Source: Argentina anserina | Lineage: Eukaryota; Streptophyta; Magnoliopsida; Rosales; Rosaceae | Length of the DNA: 64,000 nt | Direction: 5' to 3' | Assembly (NCBI RefSeq): GCF_933775445.1 | Contig: NW_026089495.1 | Span: 91,150-155,149 of the forward strand | Shown here: piece by piece, positions 27,924-41,815 of the stretch | Position numbering within the stretch: position 1 is the first letter of the stretch | How the letters are laid out: each line of letters begins with the position of its first letter | Program-made: the position numbers and the translations under genes | Notes under the pieces: model-generated | Database searches by the model: none | The model's input: only the letters and a program-made list of their open reading frames with translations | Told to the model about the DNA's origin: nothing

Positions 27924-30162
27924 TTGAAAGAAACACACTCCCACACTTGCAAAACTCTCAAATACAATAGAAACCCGCGTCAGAAGCCTTACAGAAAGAT
28001 ACTCAAACGAGAAATGAAAAGATTCACAATTGGAATAGTAAAGATACGCAAACGATGTAAAGATACTCAGTTTGAAAGAAACACACTCCCACACTTGCAA
28101 AACTCTCAAATACAATAGAAACTCGCATTAGAAGCCTTACAGAAAGATACTCAAACGAGAAATGAAAAGATACACAATTGGAATAGTAAAGATACGCAAA
28201 CGATGTAAAGATACTCAGTTTGAAAGAAACACACTCCCACACTTGCAAAACTCTCAAATACAATAGAAACTCGCATTAGAAGCCTTACAGAAAGATACGC
28301 AAACGAGAAATGAAAAGATTCACAATTGGAATAGTAAAGATACGCAAACGATGTAAAGATACACAATTGGAATAGTAAAGATACGCAAATGATGTAGAGA
28401 TACTCAGTTTGAAAGAAACACACTCCCACACTTGCAAAACTCTCAAATACAATAGAAACTCGCATCAGAAGCCTTACAGAAAGATACTCAAACGAGAAAT
28501 GAAAAGATACACAATTGGAATAGTAAAGATACGCAAACGATGTAAAGATACTCAGTTTGAAAGAAACACACTCCCACACTTGCAAAACTCTCAAATACAA
28601 TAGAAACTCGCATGAGAAGCCATACAGAAAGATACTCAAACGAGGAATCAAAAGGTACACAATTGGAATAGTAAAGATACGCAAACGATGTAAAGATACA
28701 CAATTGGAATAGTAAAGATACGCAAACGATGTAAAGATACTCAGTTTGAAAGAAACACACTCCCACACTTGCAAAACTCTCAAATTAAATAGAAACTCGC
28801 ATCAGAAAGCCTTACAGAAAGATACTTAAACGAGAAATGAAAAGATATACAATTGGAATAGTAAAGATACGCAAACGATGTAAAGATACTCAGTTTGATA
28901 GAACCACACTCCCACACTTGCAAAACTCTCAAATACAATAGAAACTCGCATCAGAAGCCTTACAGAAAGATACTCAAACGAGAAATGAAAAAATACACAA
29001 TTGGAATAGTAAAGATACGAAAACTATGTAAAGATACTCAGTTTGAAAGAAACACACTCCCACACTTGCAAAACTCTCAAATACAATAGAAACTCGTATC
29101 AGAAGCCTTACAGAAAGATACTCAAACGAGAAATGAAAAGGTACACAATTGGAATAGTAAAGATACGCAAACGATGTAAAGATACGCAGTTTGAAAGAAA
29201 CACACACCCACAGTTGCAAAACTCTCAAATTCAATAGAAACTCGCATCAGAAAGCGTTACAGAAAGATACTCAAACGAGAAATGAAAAGATAAACAATTG
29301 GAATAGTAAAGATACGAAAACTATGTAAAGATACTCAGTTTGAAAGAAACACACTCCCACACTTGCAAAACTCTCAAATACAATAGAAACTCGCATCAGA
29401 AGCCTTACAGAAAGATACTCAAACGAGAAATGAAAAGGTACACAATTGGAATAGTAAAGATACGCAAACGATGTAAAGATACTCAGTTTGAAAGAAACAC
29501 ACACCCACAGTTGCAAAACTCTCAAATACAATAGAAACTCGCATTAGAAGCCTTACAGAAAGATACTCAAACGAGAAATGAAAAGATACACACTTGGAAT
29601 AGTAAAGATACGCAAACGATGTAAAGATACACAATTGGAATAGTAAAGATACGCAAACGATGTAAAGATACTCAGATTGAAAGAAACACACTCCCACACT
29701 TGCAAAACTCTCAAATACAATAGAAACTCGCATGAGAAGCCATACAGAAAGATACTCAAACGAGGAATCAAAAGGTACACAATTGGAATAGTAAAGATAC
29801 GCAAACGATGTAAAGATACACAATTGGAATAGTAAAGATACGCAAACGATGTAAAGATACTCAGTTTGAAAGAAAAACACTCCCACACTTGCAAAACTCT
29901 CAAATTAAATAGAAACTCGCATCAGAAAGCCTTACAGAAAGATACTCAAACGAGAAATGAAAAGATATACAATTGGAATAGTAAAGATACGCAAACGATG
30001 TAAACATACTCAGTTTGATAGAACCACACTCCCACACTTGCAAAACTCTCAAATACAATAGAAACTCGCATCAGAAGCCTTACAGAAAGATACTCAAACG
30101 AGAAATGAAAAAATACACAATTGGAATAGTAAAGATACGAAAACTATGTAAAGATACTCAGT
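27924..30162 (+). repeat. 2,239-bp HOR unit of domain C, copy 1
   Basis: Landmarks at 27,924, 28,151, 28,409, 28,895, 29,271 and 29,340 recur 2,239 bp downstream until about 29,534. The unit holds the GAAGCCATACAG marker monomer. Confidence 0.83.
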
Positions 30163-31773
30163 TTGAAAGAAACACACTCCCACACTTGCAAAACTCTCAA
30201 ATACAATAGAAACTCGCATCAGAAGCCTTACAGAAAGATACTCAAACGAGAAATGAAAAGATTCACAATTGGAATAGTAAAGATACGCAAACGATGTAAA
30301 GATACTCAGTTTGAAAGAAACACACTCCCACACTTGCAAAACTCTCAAATACAATAGAAACTCGCATTAGAAGCCTTACAGAAAGATACTCAAACGAGAA
30401 ATGAAAAGATACACAATTGGAATAGTAAAGATACGCAAACGATGTAAAGATACTCAGTTGGAAAGAAACACACTCCCACACTTGCAAAACTCTCAAATAC
30501 AATAGAAACTCGCATTAGAAGCCTTACAGAAAGATACGCAAACGAGAAATGAAAAGATTCACAATTGGAATAGTAAAGATACGCAAACGATGTAAAGATA
30601 CACAATTGGAATAGTAAAGATACGCAAATGATGTAGAGATACTCAGTTTGAAAGAAACACACTCCCACACTTGCAAAACTCTCAAATACAATAGAAACTC
30701 GCATCAGAAGCCTTACAGAAAGATACTCAAACGAGAAATGAAAAGATACACAATTGGAATAGTAAAGATACGCAAACGATGTAAAGATACTCAGTTTGAA
30801 AGAAACACACTCCCACACTTGCAAAACTCTCAAATACAATAGAAACTCGCATGAGAAGCCATACAGAAAGATACTCAAACGAGGAATCAAAAGGTACACA
30901 ATTGGAATAGTAAAGATACGCAAACGATGTAAAGATACACAATTGGAATAGTAAAGATACGCAAACGATGTAAAGATACTCAGTTTGAAAGAAACACACT
31001 CCCACACTTGCAAAACTCTCAAATTAAATAGAAACTCGCATCAGAAAGCCTTACAGAAAGATACTTAAACGAGAAATGAAAAGATATACAATTGGAATAG
31101 TAAAGATACGCAAACGATGTAAAGATACTCAGTTTGATAGAACCACACTCCCACACTTGCAAAACTCTCAAATACAATAGAAACTCGCATCAGAAGCCTT
31201 ACAGAAAGATACTCAAACGAGAAATGAAAAAATACACAATTGGAATAGTAAAGATACGAAAACTATGTAAAGATACTCAGTTTGAAAGAAACACACTCCC
31301 ACACTTGCAAAACTCTCAAATACAATAGAAACTCGTATCAGAAGCCTTACAGAAAGATACTCAAACGAGAAATGAAAAGGTACACAATTGGAATAGTAAA
31401 GATACGCAAACGATGTAAAGATACTCAGTTTGAAAGAAACACACACCCACAGTTGCAAAACTCTCAAATTCAATAGAAACTCGCATCAGAAAGCGTTACA
31501 GAAAGATACTCAAACGAGAAATGAAAAGATACACAATTGGAATAGTAAAGATACGAAAACTATGTAAAGATACTCAGTTTGAAAGAAACACACTCCCACA
31601 CTTGCAAAACTCTCAAATACAATAGAAACTCGCATCAGAAGCCTTACAGAAAGATACTCAAACGAGAAATGAAAAGGTACACAATTGGAATAGTAAAGAT
31701 ACGCAAACGATGTAAAGATACTCAGTTTGAAAGAAACACACACCCACAGTTGCAAAACTCTCAAATACAATAG
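30163..31773 (+). repeat. 2,239-bp HOR unit of domain C, copy 2 (incomplete)
   Basis: Collinear with 27,924-29,534 at a constant offset. Beyond 31,773 the sequence follows another source: 32,088-32,770 matches 29,553-30,235 at an offset of 2,535 bp. Confidence 0.82.
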
Positions 31774-34564
31774 AAACTCGCATTAGAAGCCTTACAGAAA
31801 GATACTCAAACGAGAAATGAAAAGATATACAATTGGAATAGTAAAGATACGCAAACGATGTAAAGATACTCAGTTTGAAAGAAACACACACCCACAGTTG
31901 CAAAACTCTCAAATACAATAGAAACTCGCATTAGAAGCCTTACAGAAAGATACTCAAACGAGAAATGAAAAGATATACAATTGGAATAGTAAAGATACGC
32001 AAACGATGTAAAGATACTCAGTTTGATAGAACCACACTCCCACACTTGCAAAACTCTCAAATACAATAGAAACTCGCATCAGAAGCCTTACAGAAAGATA
32101 CTCAAACGAGAAATGAAAAAATACACACTTGGAATAGTAAAGATACGCAAACGATGTAAAGATACACAATTGGAATAGTAAAGATACGCAAACGATGTAA
32201 AGATACTCAGATTGAAAGAAACACACTCCCACACTTGCAAAACTCTCAAATACAATAGAAACTCGCATGAGAAGCCATACAGAAAGATACTCAAACGAGG
32301 AATCAAAAGGTACACAATTGGAATAGTAAAGATACGCAAACGATGTAAAGATACACAATTGGAATAGTAAAGATACGCAAACGATGTAAAGATACTCAGT
32401 TTGAAAGAAACACACTCCCACACTTGCAAAACTCTCAAATTAAATAGAAACTCGCATCAGAAAGCCTTACAGAAAGATACTCAAACGAGAAATGAAAAGA
32501 TATACAATTGGAATAGTAAAGATACGCAAACGATGTAAACATACTCAGTTTGATAGAACCACACTCCCACACTTGCAAAACTCTCAAATACAATAGAAAC
32601 TCGCATCAGAAGCCTTACAGAAAGATACTCAAACGAGAAATGAAAAAATACACAATTGGAATAGTAAAGATACGAAAACTATGTAAAGATACTCAGTTTG
32701 AAAGAAACACACTCCCACACTTGCAAAACTCTCAAATACAATAGAAACTCGCATCAGAAGCCTTACAGAAAGATACTCAAACGAGAAATGAAAAGGTACA
32801 CAATTGGAATAGTAAAGATACGCAAACGATGTAAAGATACTCAGTTTGAAAGAAACACACACCCACAGTTGCAAAACTCTCAAATTCAATAGAAACTCGC
32901 ATCAGAAAGCGTTACAGAAAGATACTCAAACGAGAAATGAAAAGATACACAATTGGAATAGTAAAGATACGCAAACGATGTAAAGATACACAATTGGAAT
33001 AGTATAGATACGCAAACAATGTAAAGATACTCAGTTTGAAAGAAACACACTCCCACACTTGCAAAACTCTCAAATTCAATAGAAACTTGCATCAGAAATC
33101 CGTTCAGAAAGATACTCAAACCAGAATTGAAAACATACACAATTGGAATAGTAAAGATACGCAAACGAGGTAAAGATACTCAGTTTGAAAGAAACACACT
33201 CCCACACTTGCAAAACTCTCAAATTCAATAGAAACTCGCATCAGATAGCCGTTCAGAAAGATACTCAAACCAGAATTGAAAAGATACACAATTCGAATAG
33301 TAAAGATACGCAAATGATGTAAAGATACTCAGTTTGAAAGAAACACACTCCCACACTTGCAAAACTCTCAAATTCAATAGAAACTCGCATCAGATAGCCG
33401 TTCAGAAAGATACCCAAACCAGAATTGAAAAGATACACAATTGGGATAGTAAAGATACGCAAACGATGTAAAGATACTCAGTTTGAAAGAAACACACTCC
33501 CACACTTGCAAAACTCTCAAATACAATAGAAACTCGCATCAGAAAGCCTTGCAGAACGATACTCAAACCAGAATTGAAAACATACACAATTGGAATAGTA
33601 AAGATACGCAAACGCTGTAAAGATACACAATTGGAATAGTAAAGGTACGCAAACGATGTAAAGATACTCAGTTTGAAAGAAACACACTCCCACACTTGCA
33701 AAACTCTCAAATTCAATAGAAACTCGCATCACATAGCCGTTCAGAAAGATACCCAAACCAGAATTGAAAAGATACACAATTGGGATAGTAAAGATACGCA
33801 AACGATGTAAAGATACTCAGTTTGAAAGAAACACACTCCCACACTTGCAAAACTCTCAAATGCAATAGAAACTCACATTAGATAGCCTTACAGAAAGATA
33901 CTAAAACGAGAAATGAAAAGATACAAAATTGGAATAGTAAATATACGCAAACGATGTAAAGATACACAATTAGAATAGTAAAGATACGCAAACGATGTAA
34001 AGATACTCAGTTTGAAAAAAACACAGTCCCACACTTGCAAAACTCTCAAATGCAATAGAAACTCGCATCAGAAAGCCTTACAGAAAGATACTCAAACGAG
34101 AAATGAAAAGATACACAATTGGAATAGTAAAGATACGCAAACGATGTAAAGATACACAATTCGAATAGTAAAGATACGCCAACGATGTAAAGGTACTCAG
34201 TTTGAAAGAAACACACTCCCACACTTGCAAAACTCTCAAATTCAATAGAAACTCGCATTAGATAGCCTTACAGAAAGATACTCAAACGAGAAATGAAAAG
34301 ATACAAAATTGGAATAGTAAATCTACGCAAACGATGTAAAGATACATAATTGGAATAGTAAAGATACGCCAACGGTGTAAAGATACTCAGTTTGAAAGAA
34401 ACACACTCCCACACTTGCAAAACTCTCAAATGCAATAGAAACTCGCATCAGAAAGCCTTACAGAAAGATACTCAAACGAGAAATGAAAAGATACACAATT
34501 GGAATAGTAATGATACGCAAACGATGTAAAGATACTCAGTTTGAAAGAAACACACTACCACACT

Positions 34565-37366
34565 TGCAAAACTCTCAAATGCAATAGAAACTCACATTAG
34601 ATAGCCTTAAAGAAAGATACACAAACGAGAAATGAAAAGATACAAAATTGGAATAGTAAATATACGCAAACGATGTAAAGATACACAATTAGAATAGTAA
34701 AGATACGCAAACGATGTAAAGATACTCAGTTTGAAAAAAACACAGTCCCACACTTGCAAAACTCTCAAATGCAATAGAAACTCGCATCAGAAAGCCTTAC
34801 AGAAAGATACTCAAACGAGAAATGAAAAGATACACAATTGGAATAGTAAAGATACGCAAACGATGTAAAGATACACAATTGGAATAGTAAAGATACGCCA
34901 ACGATGTAAAGATACTCAGTTTGAAAGAAACACACTCCCACACTTGCAAAACTCTCAAATTCAATAGAAACTTGCATCAGAAATCCGTTCAGAAAGATAC
35001 TCAAACCAGAATTGAAAAGATACACAATTGGAATAGTAAAGGTACGCAAACGATGTAAAGATACTCAGTTTGAAAGAAACACACTCCCACACTTGCAAAA
35101 CTCTCAAATGCAATAGAAACTCACATTAGATAGCATTACAGAAAGATACTCAAACGAGAAATGAAAAGATACAAAATTGGAATAGTAAATATAAGTAAAC
35201 GATGTAAAGATACACAATTAGAATAGTAAAGATACGCAAACGATGTAAAGATACTCAGTTTGAAAAAAACACAGTCCCACACTTGCAAAACTCTCAAATG
35301 CAATAGAAACTCGCATCAGAAAGCCTTACAGATAGATACTCAAACGAGAAATGAAAAGATACACAATTGGAATAGTAAAGATACGCAAACGATGTAAAGA
35401 TACACAATTGGAATAGTAAAGATACGCCAACGATGTAAAGATACTCAGTTTGAAAGAAACACACTCCCACACTTGCAAAACTCTCAAATGCAATAGAAAC
35501 TGGCATCAGAAAGCCTTACAGAAAGATACTCAAACGAGAAATGAAAAGATACACAATTGGAATAGTAATGATACGCAAACGATGTAAAGATACTCAGTTT
35601 GAAACAAACACACTACCACACTTGCAAAACTCTCAAATTCAATAGAAACTCGCATCAGAAAGCCTTACAGAAAGATACTAAAACGAGAATTGAAAAGATA
35701 CACAATTGGAATAGTAATGATACGCAAACGATGTAAAGATACTCAGTTTGAAACAAACACACTACCACACTTGCAAAACTCTCAAATTCAATAGAAACTC
35801 GCATCAGAAAGCCTTACAGAAAGATACTAAAACGAGAATTGAAAAGATACACAATTGGAATAGTAAAGATACTCAGTTTGAAAGAAACACAGTCCCACAA
35901 TTGCAAAACTCTCAAATTCAATAGAAACTGGCATTAGAAAGCCTTACAGAAAGATACTGAAACCAGAATTGAAAACATACACAATTGGAATAGTAAAGAT
36001 ACGCAAACGATGTAAAGATACACAATTGGAATAGTAAAGATACGCAAACGATGTAAAGATACTCAGTTTGAAAGAAACACACTCCCACACTTGCAAAACT
36101 CTCAAATTAAATAGAAACTCGCATCAGAAAGCCTTACAGAAAGATACTCAAACGAGAAATGAAAAGATACACAATTGGAATAGTAAAGATACGCAAACGA
36201 TGTAAAGATACTCAGTTTGAAAGAAACACACTCCCACACTTGCAAAACTCTCAAATGCAATAGAAACTCACATTAGATAGCCTTACAGAAAGATACACAA
36301 ACGAGAAATGAAAAGATACAAAATTGGAATAGTAAATATACGCAAACGATGTAAAGATACACAATTAGAATAGTAAAGATACGCAAACGATGTAAAGATA
36401 CTCAGTTTGAAAAAAACACAGTCCCACACTTGCAAAACTCTCAAATGCAATAGAAACTCGCATCAGAAAGCCTTACAGAAAGATACTCAAACGAGAAATG
36501 AAAAGATACACAATTGGAATAGTAAAGATACGCAAACGATGTAAAGATACACAATTGGAATAGTAAAGATACGCCAACGATGTAAAGATACTCAGTTTGA
36601 AAGAAACACACTCCCACACTTGCAAAACTATCAAATTCAATAGAAACTTGCATCAGAAATCCGTTCAGAAAGATACTCAAACCAGAATTGAAAAGATACA
36701 CAATTGGAATAGTAAAGGTACGCAAACGATGTAAAGATACTCAGTTTGAAAGAAACACACTCCCACACTTGCAAAACTCTCAAATGCAATAGAAACTCAC
36801 ATTAGATAGCCTTACAGAAAGATACTCAAACGAGAAATGAAAAGATACAAAATTGGAATAGTAAATATACGCAAACGATGTAAAGATACACAATTAGAAT
36901 AGTAAAGATACGCAAACGATGTAAAGATACTCAGTTTGAAAAAAACACAGTCCTACACTTGCAAAACTCTCAAATGCAATAGAAACTCGCATCAGAAAGC
37001 CTTACAGAAAGATACTCAAACGGGAAATGAAAAGATACACAATTGGAATAGTAAAGATACGCAAACGATTTAAAGATACATAATTGGAATAGTAAAGATA
37101 CGCCAACGATGTAAAGATACTCAGTTTGAAAGAAACACACTCCCACACTTGCGAAACTCTCAAATGCAATAGAAACTCGCATCAGAAAGCCTTACAGAAA
37201 GATACTCAAACGAGAAATGAAAAGATACACAATTGGAATAGTAATGATACGCAAACGATGTAAAGATACTCAGTTTGAAACAAACACACTCCCACACTTG
37301 CAAAACTCTCAAATTCAATAGAAACTCGCATCAGAAAGCCTTACAGAAAGATACTAAAACGAGAAT
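34565..37366 (+). repeat. Direct duplication within domain D (offset 1,676 bp)
   Basis: About 1.1 kb at 34,565-35,690 is repeated at 36,241-37,366. Shared landmarks are GATACACAAACGAG (near 34,616/36,292) and L units at 34,765/36,441 and 35,294/36,970. Small differences such as CGGGAAATG near 37,021 and GATTTAAAG near 37,068 are private to the second copy, and these were then carried into the 2,578-bp duplication. So the 1,676-bp event came first. Confidence 0.8.
35738..35867 (+). repeat. Shortened 130-bp monomer (19-bp deletion)
   Basis: Here TAGTAAAGATAC runs straight into TCAGTTTG, so the 19-bp GATACGCAAACGATG module is missing and 149 - 19 = 130. The lost segment is bounded by two direct copies of AAAGATAC spaced 19 bp apart in the normal monomer. 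The break is therefore consistent with slippage or short-repeat recombination. No second copy was seen in the window. Confidence 0.9.
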
Positions 37367-39237
37367 TGAAAAGATACACAATTGGAATAGTAAAGATACG
37401 CAAACGATGTAAAGATACACAATTGGAATAGTAAAGATACGCAAACGATGTAAAGATACTCAGTTTGAAAGAAACACACTCCCACACTTGCAAAACTCTC
37501 AAATTCAATAGAAACTCGCATCAGAAAGCCTTACAGAAAGATACTAAAACGAGAATTGAAAAGATACACAATTGGAATAGTAAAGATACGCAAACGATGT
37601 AAAGATACACAATTGGAATAGTAAAGATACGCAAACGATGTAAAGATACTCAGTTTGAAAGAAACACACTCCCACACTTGCAAAACTCTCAAATTCAATA
37701 GAAACTCGCATCAGAAAGCCTTACAGAAAGATACTCAAACGAGAATTGAAAAGATACACAATTGGAATAGTAAAGATACGCAAACGATAAAAAGATACTC
37801 AGTTTGAAAGAAACACACTCCCACACTTGCAAAACTCTCAAATTCAATAGAAACTCGCATCAGAAATCCGTTCAGAAAGATACTCAAACCAGAATTTAAA
37901 ACATACACAATTAGAATTGTCAAGATACGCAAACGATGTAAAGATACTCAGTTTGAAAAAAACACAGTCTCACACTTGCAAAACTCTCAAATTCAATAGA
38001 AACTCGCATTAGAAAGCCTTGTAGAAAGATACTCAAACGAGAATTGAAAAGATACACAATTGGAATAGTAAAGATACGCAAACGATGTAAAGATACACAA
38101 TTGGAATAGTAAAGATACGCAAACGATGTAAAGATACTCAGTTTGAAAGAAACACACTACCACACTTGCATAACTCTCAAATTTAATAGAAACTCGCATT
38201 AGAAAGCCTTAAAGAAAGATACTCAAACCAGAATTGAAAACATACACAATTGGAATAGTAAAGATACGCAAACGATGTAAAGATACTCAGTTTGAAAGAA
38301 ACACACACCCACAGTTGCAAAACTCTCAAATTCAATAGAAACTCGCATCAGAAAGCCTTACAGAAAGATACTCAAACGAGAAATGAAAAGATACACAATT
38401 GGAATAGAAAAGATACGCAAACGATGTAAAGATACACAAATGGAATAGTAAAGATACGCCAACGATGTAAAGATACACAATTGGAATAGTAAAGATACGC
38501 AAACGATGTAAAGATACACAATTGGAATAGTAAAGATACGCAAACGATGTAAAGATACACAAATGGAATAGTAAAGATACGCAAACGATGTAAAGATACA
38601 CAATTGGAATAGTAAACATACGCAAACGATGTAAAGATACTCAGTTTGAAAGAAACACAGTCCCACACTTGCAAAACTCTCAAATGCAATAGAAACTCGC
38701 ATCAGAAAGCCTTACTGAAAGATACTCAAACGAGAAATGAAAAGATACACAATTGGAATAGAAAATATACGCAAACGATGTAAAGATACACAAATGGAAT
38801 AGTAAAGATACGCCAACGATGTAAAGATACTCAGTTTGAAAGAAACACACTCCCACACTTGCAAAACTCTCAAATGCAATAGAAACTCGCATCAGAAAGC
38901 CTTACAGAAAGATACTCAAACGAGAAATGAAAAGATACACAATTGGAATAGTAAAGATACGCAAACGATGTAAAGATACACAATTGGAATAGTAAAGATA
39001 CGCAAACGATGTAAAGATACTCAGTTTGAAAGAAACACACTCCCACACTTGCAAAACTCTCAAATTCAATAGAAACTCGCATCAGAAAGCCTTACAGAAA
39101 GATACTCAAACGAGAATTGAAAAGATACACAATTGGAATAGTAAAGATACGCAAACGATGTAAAGATACTCAGTTTGAAAGAAACACACTCCCACACTTG
39201 CAAAACTCTCAAATTCAATAGAAACTCGCATCAGAAA
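36660..39237 (+). repeat. 2,578-bp tandem duplication, copy 1
   Basis: From about 36,660 the sequence recurs 2,578 bp later without any change of offset through 39,237, where copy 2 begins. This makes it a clean tandem duplication with breakpoints inside the ATCCGTTCAGAAAG part of a monomer. By eye I found only two differences: GCGAAACTC at 37,153 (GCAAAACTC in copy 2) and AAACATACG at 38,617 (AAAGATACG in copy 2). Confidence 0.88.
38390..38635 (+). repeat. Six-copy 41-bp box array
   Basis: Six 41-bp boxes (246 bp) in one monomer, the largest box array in the window. The first five run ACACAATTGG/AATAGAAAAG, ACACAAATGG/ACGCCAACG, ACACAATTGG, ACACAATTGG and ACACAAATGG. The sixth is ACACAATTGG with AAACATACG. 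The recurring ACACAAATGG variant at boxes 2 and 5 suggests duplication of a three-box block. Confidence 0.92.
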
Positions 39238-41815
39238 TCCGTTCAGAAAGATACTCAAACCAGAATTGAAAAGATACACAATTGGAATAGTAAAGGTACG
39301 CAAACGATGTAAAGATACTCAGTTTGAAAGAAACACACTCCCACACTTGCAAAACTCTCAAATGCAATAGAAACTCACATTAGATAGCCTTACAGAAAGA
39401 TACTCAAACGAGAAATGAAAAGATACAAAATTGGAATAGTAAATATACGCAAACGATGTAAAGATACACAATTAGAATAGTAAAGATACGCAAACGATGT
39501 AAAGATACTCAGTTTGAAAAAAACACAGTCCTACACTTGCAAAACTCTCAAATGCAATAGAAACTCGCATCAGAAAGCCTTACAGAAAGATACTCAAACG
39601 GGAAATGAAAAGATACACAATTGGAATAGTAAAGATACGCAAACGATTTAAAGATACATAATTGGAATAGTAAAGATACGCCAACGATGTAAAGATACTC
39701 AGTTTGAAAGAAACACACTCCCACACTTGCAAAACTCTCAAATGCAATAGAAACTCGCATCAGAAAGCCTTACAGAAAGATACTCAAACGAGAAATGAAA
39801 AGATACACAATTGGAATAGTAATGATACGCAAACGATGTAAAGATACTCAGTTTGAAACAAACACACTCCCACACTTGCAAAACTCTCAAATTCAATAGA
39901 AACTCGCATCAGAAAGCCTTACAGAAAGATACTAAAACGAGAATTGAAAAGATACACAATTGGAATAGTAAAGATACGCAAACGATGTAAAGATACACAA
40001 TTGGAATAGTAAAGATACGCAAACGATGTAAAGATACTCAGTTTGAAAGAAACACACTCCCACACTTGCAAAACTCTCAAATTCAATAGAAACTCGCATC
40101 AGAAAGCCTTACAGAAAGATACTAAAACGAGAATTGAAAAGATACACAATTGGAATAGTAAAGATACGCAAACGATGTAAAGATACACAATTGGAATAGT
40201 AAAGATACGCAAACGATGTAAAGATACTCAGTTTGAAAGAAACACACTCCCACACTTGCAAAACTCTCAAATTCAATAGAAACTCGCATCAGAAAGCCTT
40301 ACAGAAAGATACTCAAACGAGAATTGAAAAGATACACAATTGGAATAGTAAAGATACGCAAACGATAAAAAGATACTCAGTTTGAAAGAAACACACTCCC
40401 ACACTTGCAAAACTCTCAAATTCAATAGAAACTCGCATCAGAAATCCGTTCAGAAAGATACTCAAACCAGAATTTAAAACATACACAATTAGAATTGTCA
40501 AGATACGCAAACGATGTAAAGATACTCAGTTTGAAAAAAACACAGTCTCACACTTGCAAAACTCTCAAATTCAATAGAAACTCGCATTAGAAAGCCTTGT
40601 AGAAAGATACTCAAACGAGAATTGAAAAGATACACAATTGGAATAGTAAAGATACGCAAACGATGTAAAGATACACAATTGGAATAGTAAAGATACGCAA
40701 ACGATGTAAAGATACTCAGTTTGAAAGAAACACACTACCACACTTGCATAACTCTCAAATTTAATAGAAACTCGCATTAGAAAGCCTTAAAGAAAGATAC
40801 TCAAACCAGAATTGAAAACATACACAATTGGAATAGTAAAGATACGCAAACGATGTAAAGATACTCAGTTTGAAAGAAACACACACCCACAGTTGCAAAA
40901 CTCTCAAATTCAATAGAAACTCGCATCAGAAAGCCTTACAGAAAGATACTCAAACGAGAAATGAAAAGATACACAATTGGAATAGAAAAGATACGCAAAC
41001 GATGTAAAGATACACAAATGGAATAGTAAAGATACGCCAACGATGTAAAGATACACAATTGGAATAGTAAAGATACGCAAACGATGTAAAGATACACAAT
41101 TGGAATAGTAAAGATACGCAAACGATGTAAAGATACACAAATGGAATAGTAAAGATACGCAAACGATGTAAAGATACACAATTGGAATAGTAAAGATACG
41201 CAAACGATGTAAAGATACTCAGTTTGAAAGAAACACAGTCCCACACTTGCAAAACTCTCAAATGCAATAGAAACTCGCATCAGAAAGCCTTACTGAAAGA
41301 TACTCAAACGAGAAATGAAAAGATACACAATTGGAATAGAAAATATACGCAAACGATGTAAAGATACACAAATGGAATAGTAAAGATACGCCAACGATGT
41401 AAAGATACTCAGTTTGAAAGAAACACACTCCCACACTTGCAAAACTCTCAAATGCAATAGAAACTCGCATCAGAAAGCCTTACAGAAAGATACTCAAACG
41501 AGAAATGAAAAGATACACAATTGGAATAGTAAAGATACGCAAACGATGTAAAGATACACAATTGGAATAGTAAAGATACGCAAACGATGTAAAGATACTC
41601 AGTTTGAAAGAAACACACTCCCACACTTGCAAAACTCTCAAATTCAATAGAAACTCGCATCAGAAAGCCTTACAGAAAGATACTCAAACGAGAATTGAAA
41701 AGATACACAATTGGAATAGTAAAGATACGCAAACGATGTAAAGATACTCAGTTTGAAAGAAACACACTCCCACACTTGCAAAACTCTCAAATTCAATAGA
41801 AACTCGCATCAGAAA
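39238..41815 (+). repeat. 2,578-bp tandem duplication, copy 2
   Basis: Collinear with copy 1 including rare variants such as CACTTGCATAACTC (38,165/40,743), GTCAAGATACG (37,919/40,497) and GCCTTACTGAAAG (38,709/41,287). It ends where the sequence changes to CCAGAATTTAAAAC, near 41,836. Confidence 0.88.
40968..41213 (+). repeat. Six-copy 41-bp box array (copy)
   Basis: Counterpart of the array at 38,390, exactly 2,578 bp downstream. The sixth box reads AAAGATACG here in place of AAACATACG. Confidence 0.92.

Larger units (their letters stand above)
25631..32900 (+). repeat. Satellite domain C (mosaic of overlapping duplications)
   Basis: This is a patchwork in which the copying offset changes repeatedly. 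It is rich in CAAATACAATAG/AGAAGCC 148-bp units. Variants specific to it include CCGCGTCAGAAGCC (25,837; 27,975), GAAGCCATACAG with CGAGGAATCAAAAGG (near 28,616, 29,736, 30,856 and 32,271) and GATAGAACCACAC. ACACACACCCACAGTTGC is frequent here; it also occurs in B near 20,036 and in D near 38,302. No fixed HOR length holds through the domain. Confidence 0.82.

Noticed and set aside
38390..38635. CRISPR-like array of 41-bp direct repeats
   Set aside because: The repeats abut directly with no unique spacers, differ by point variants, and lie inside a eukaryote-type satellite; no cas-like genes are present.
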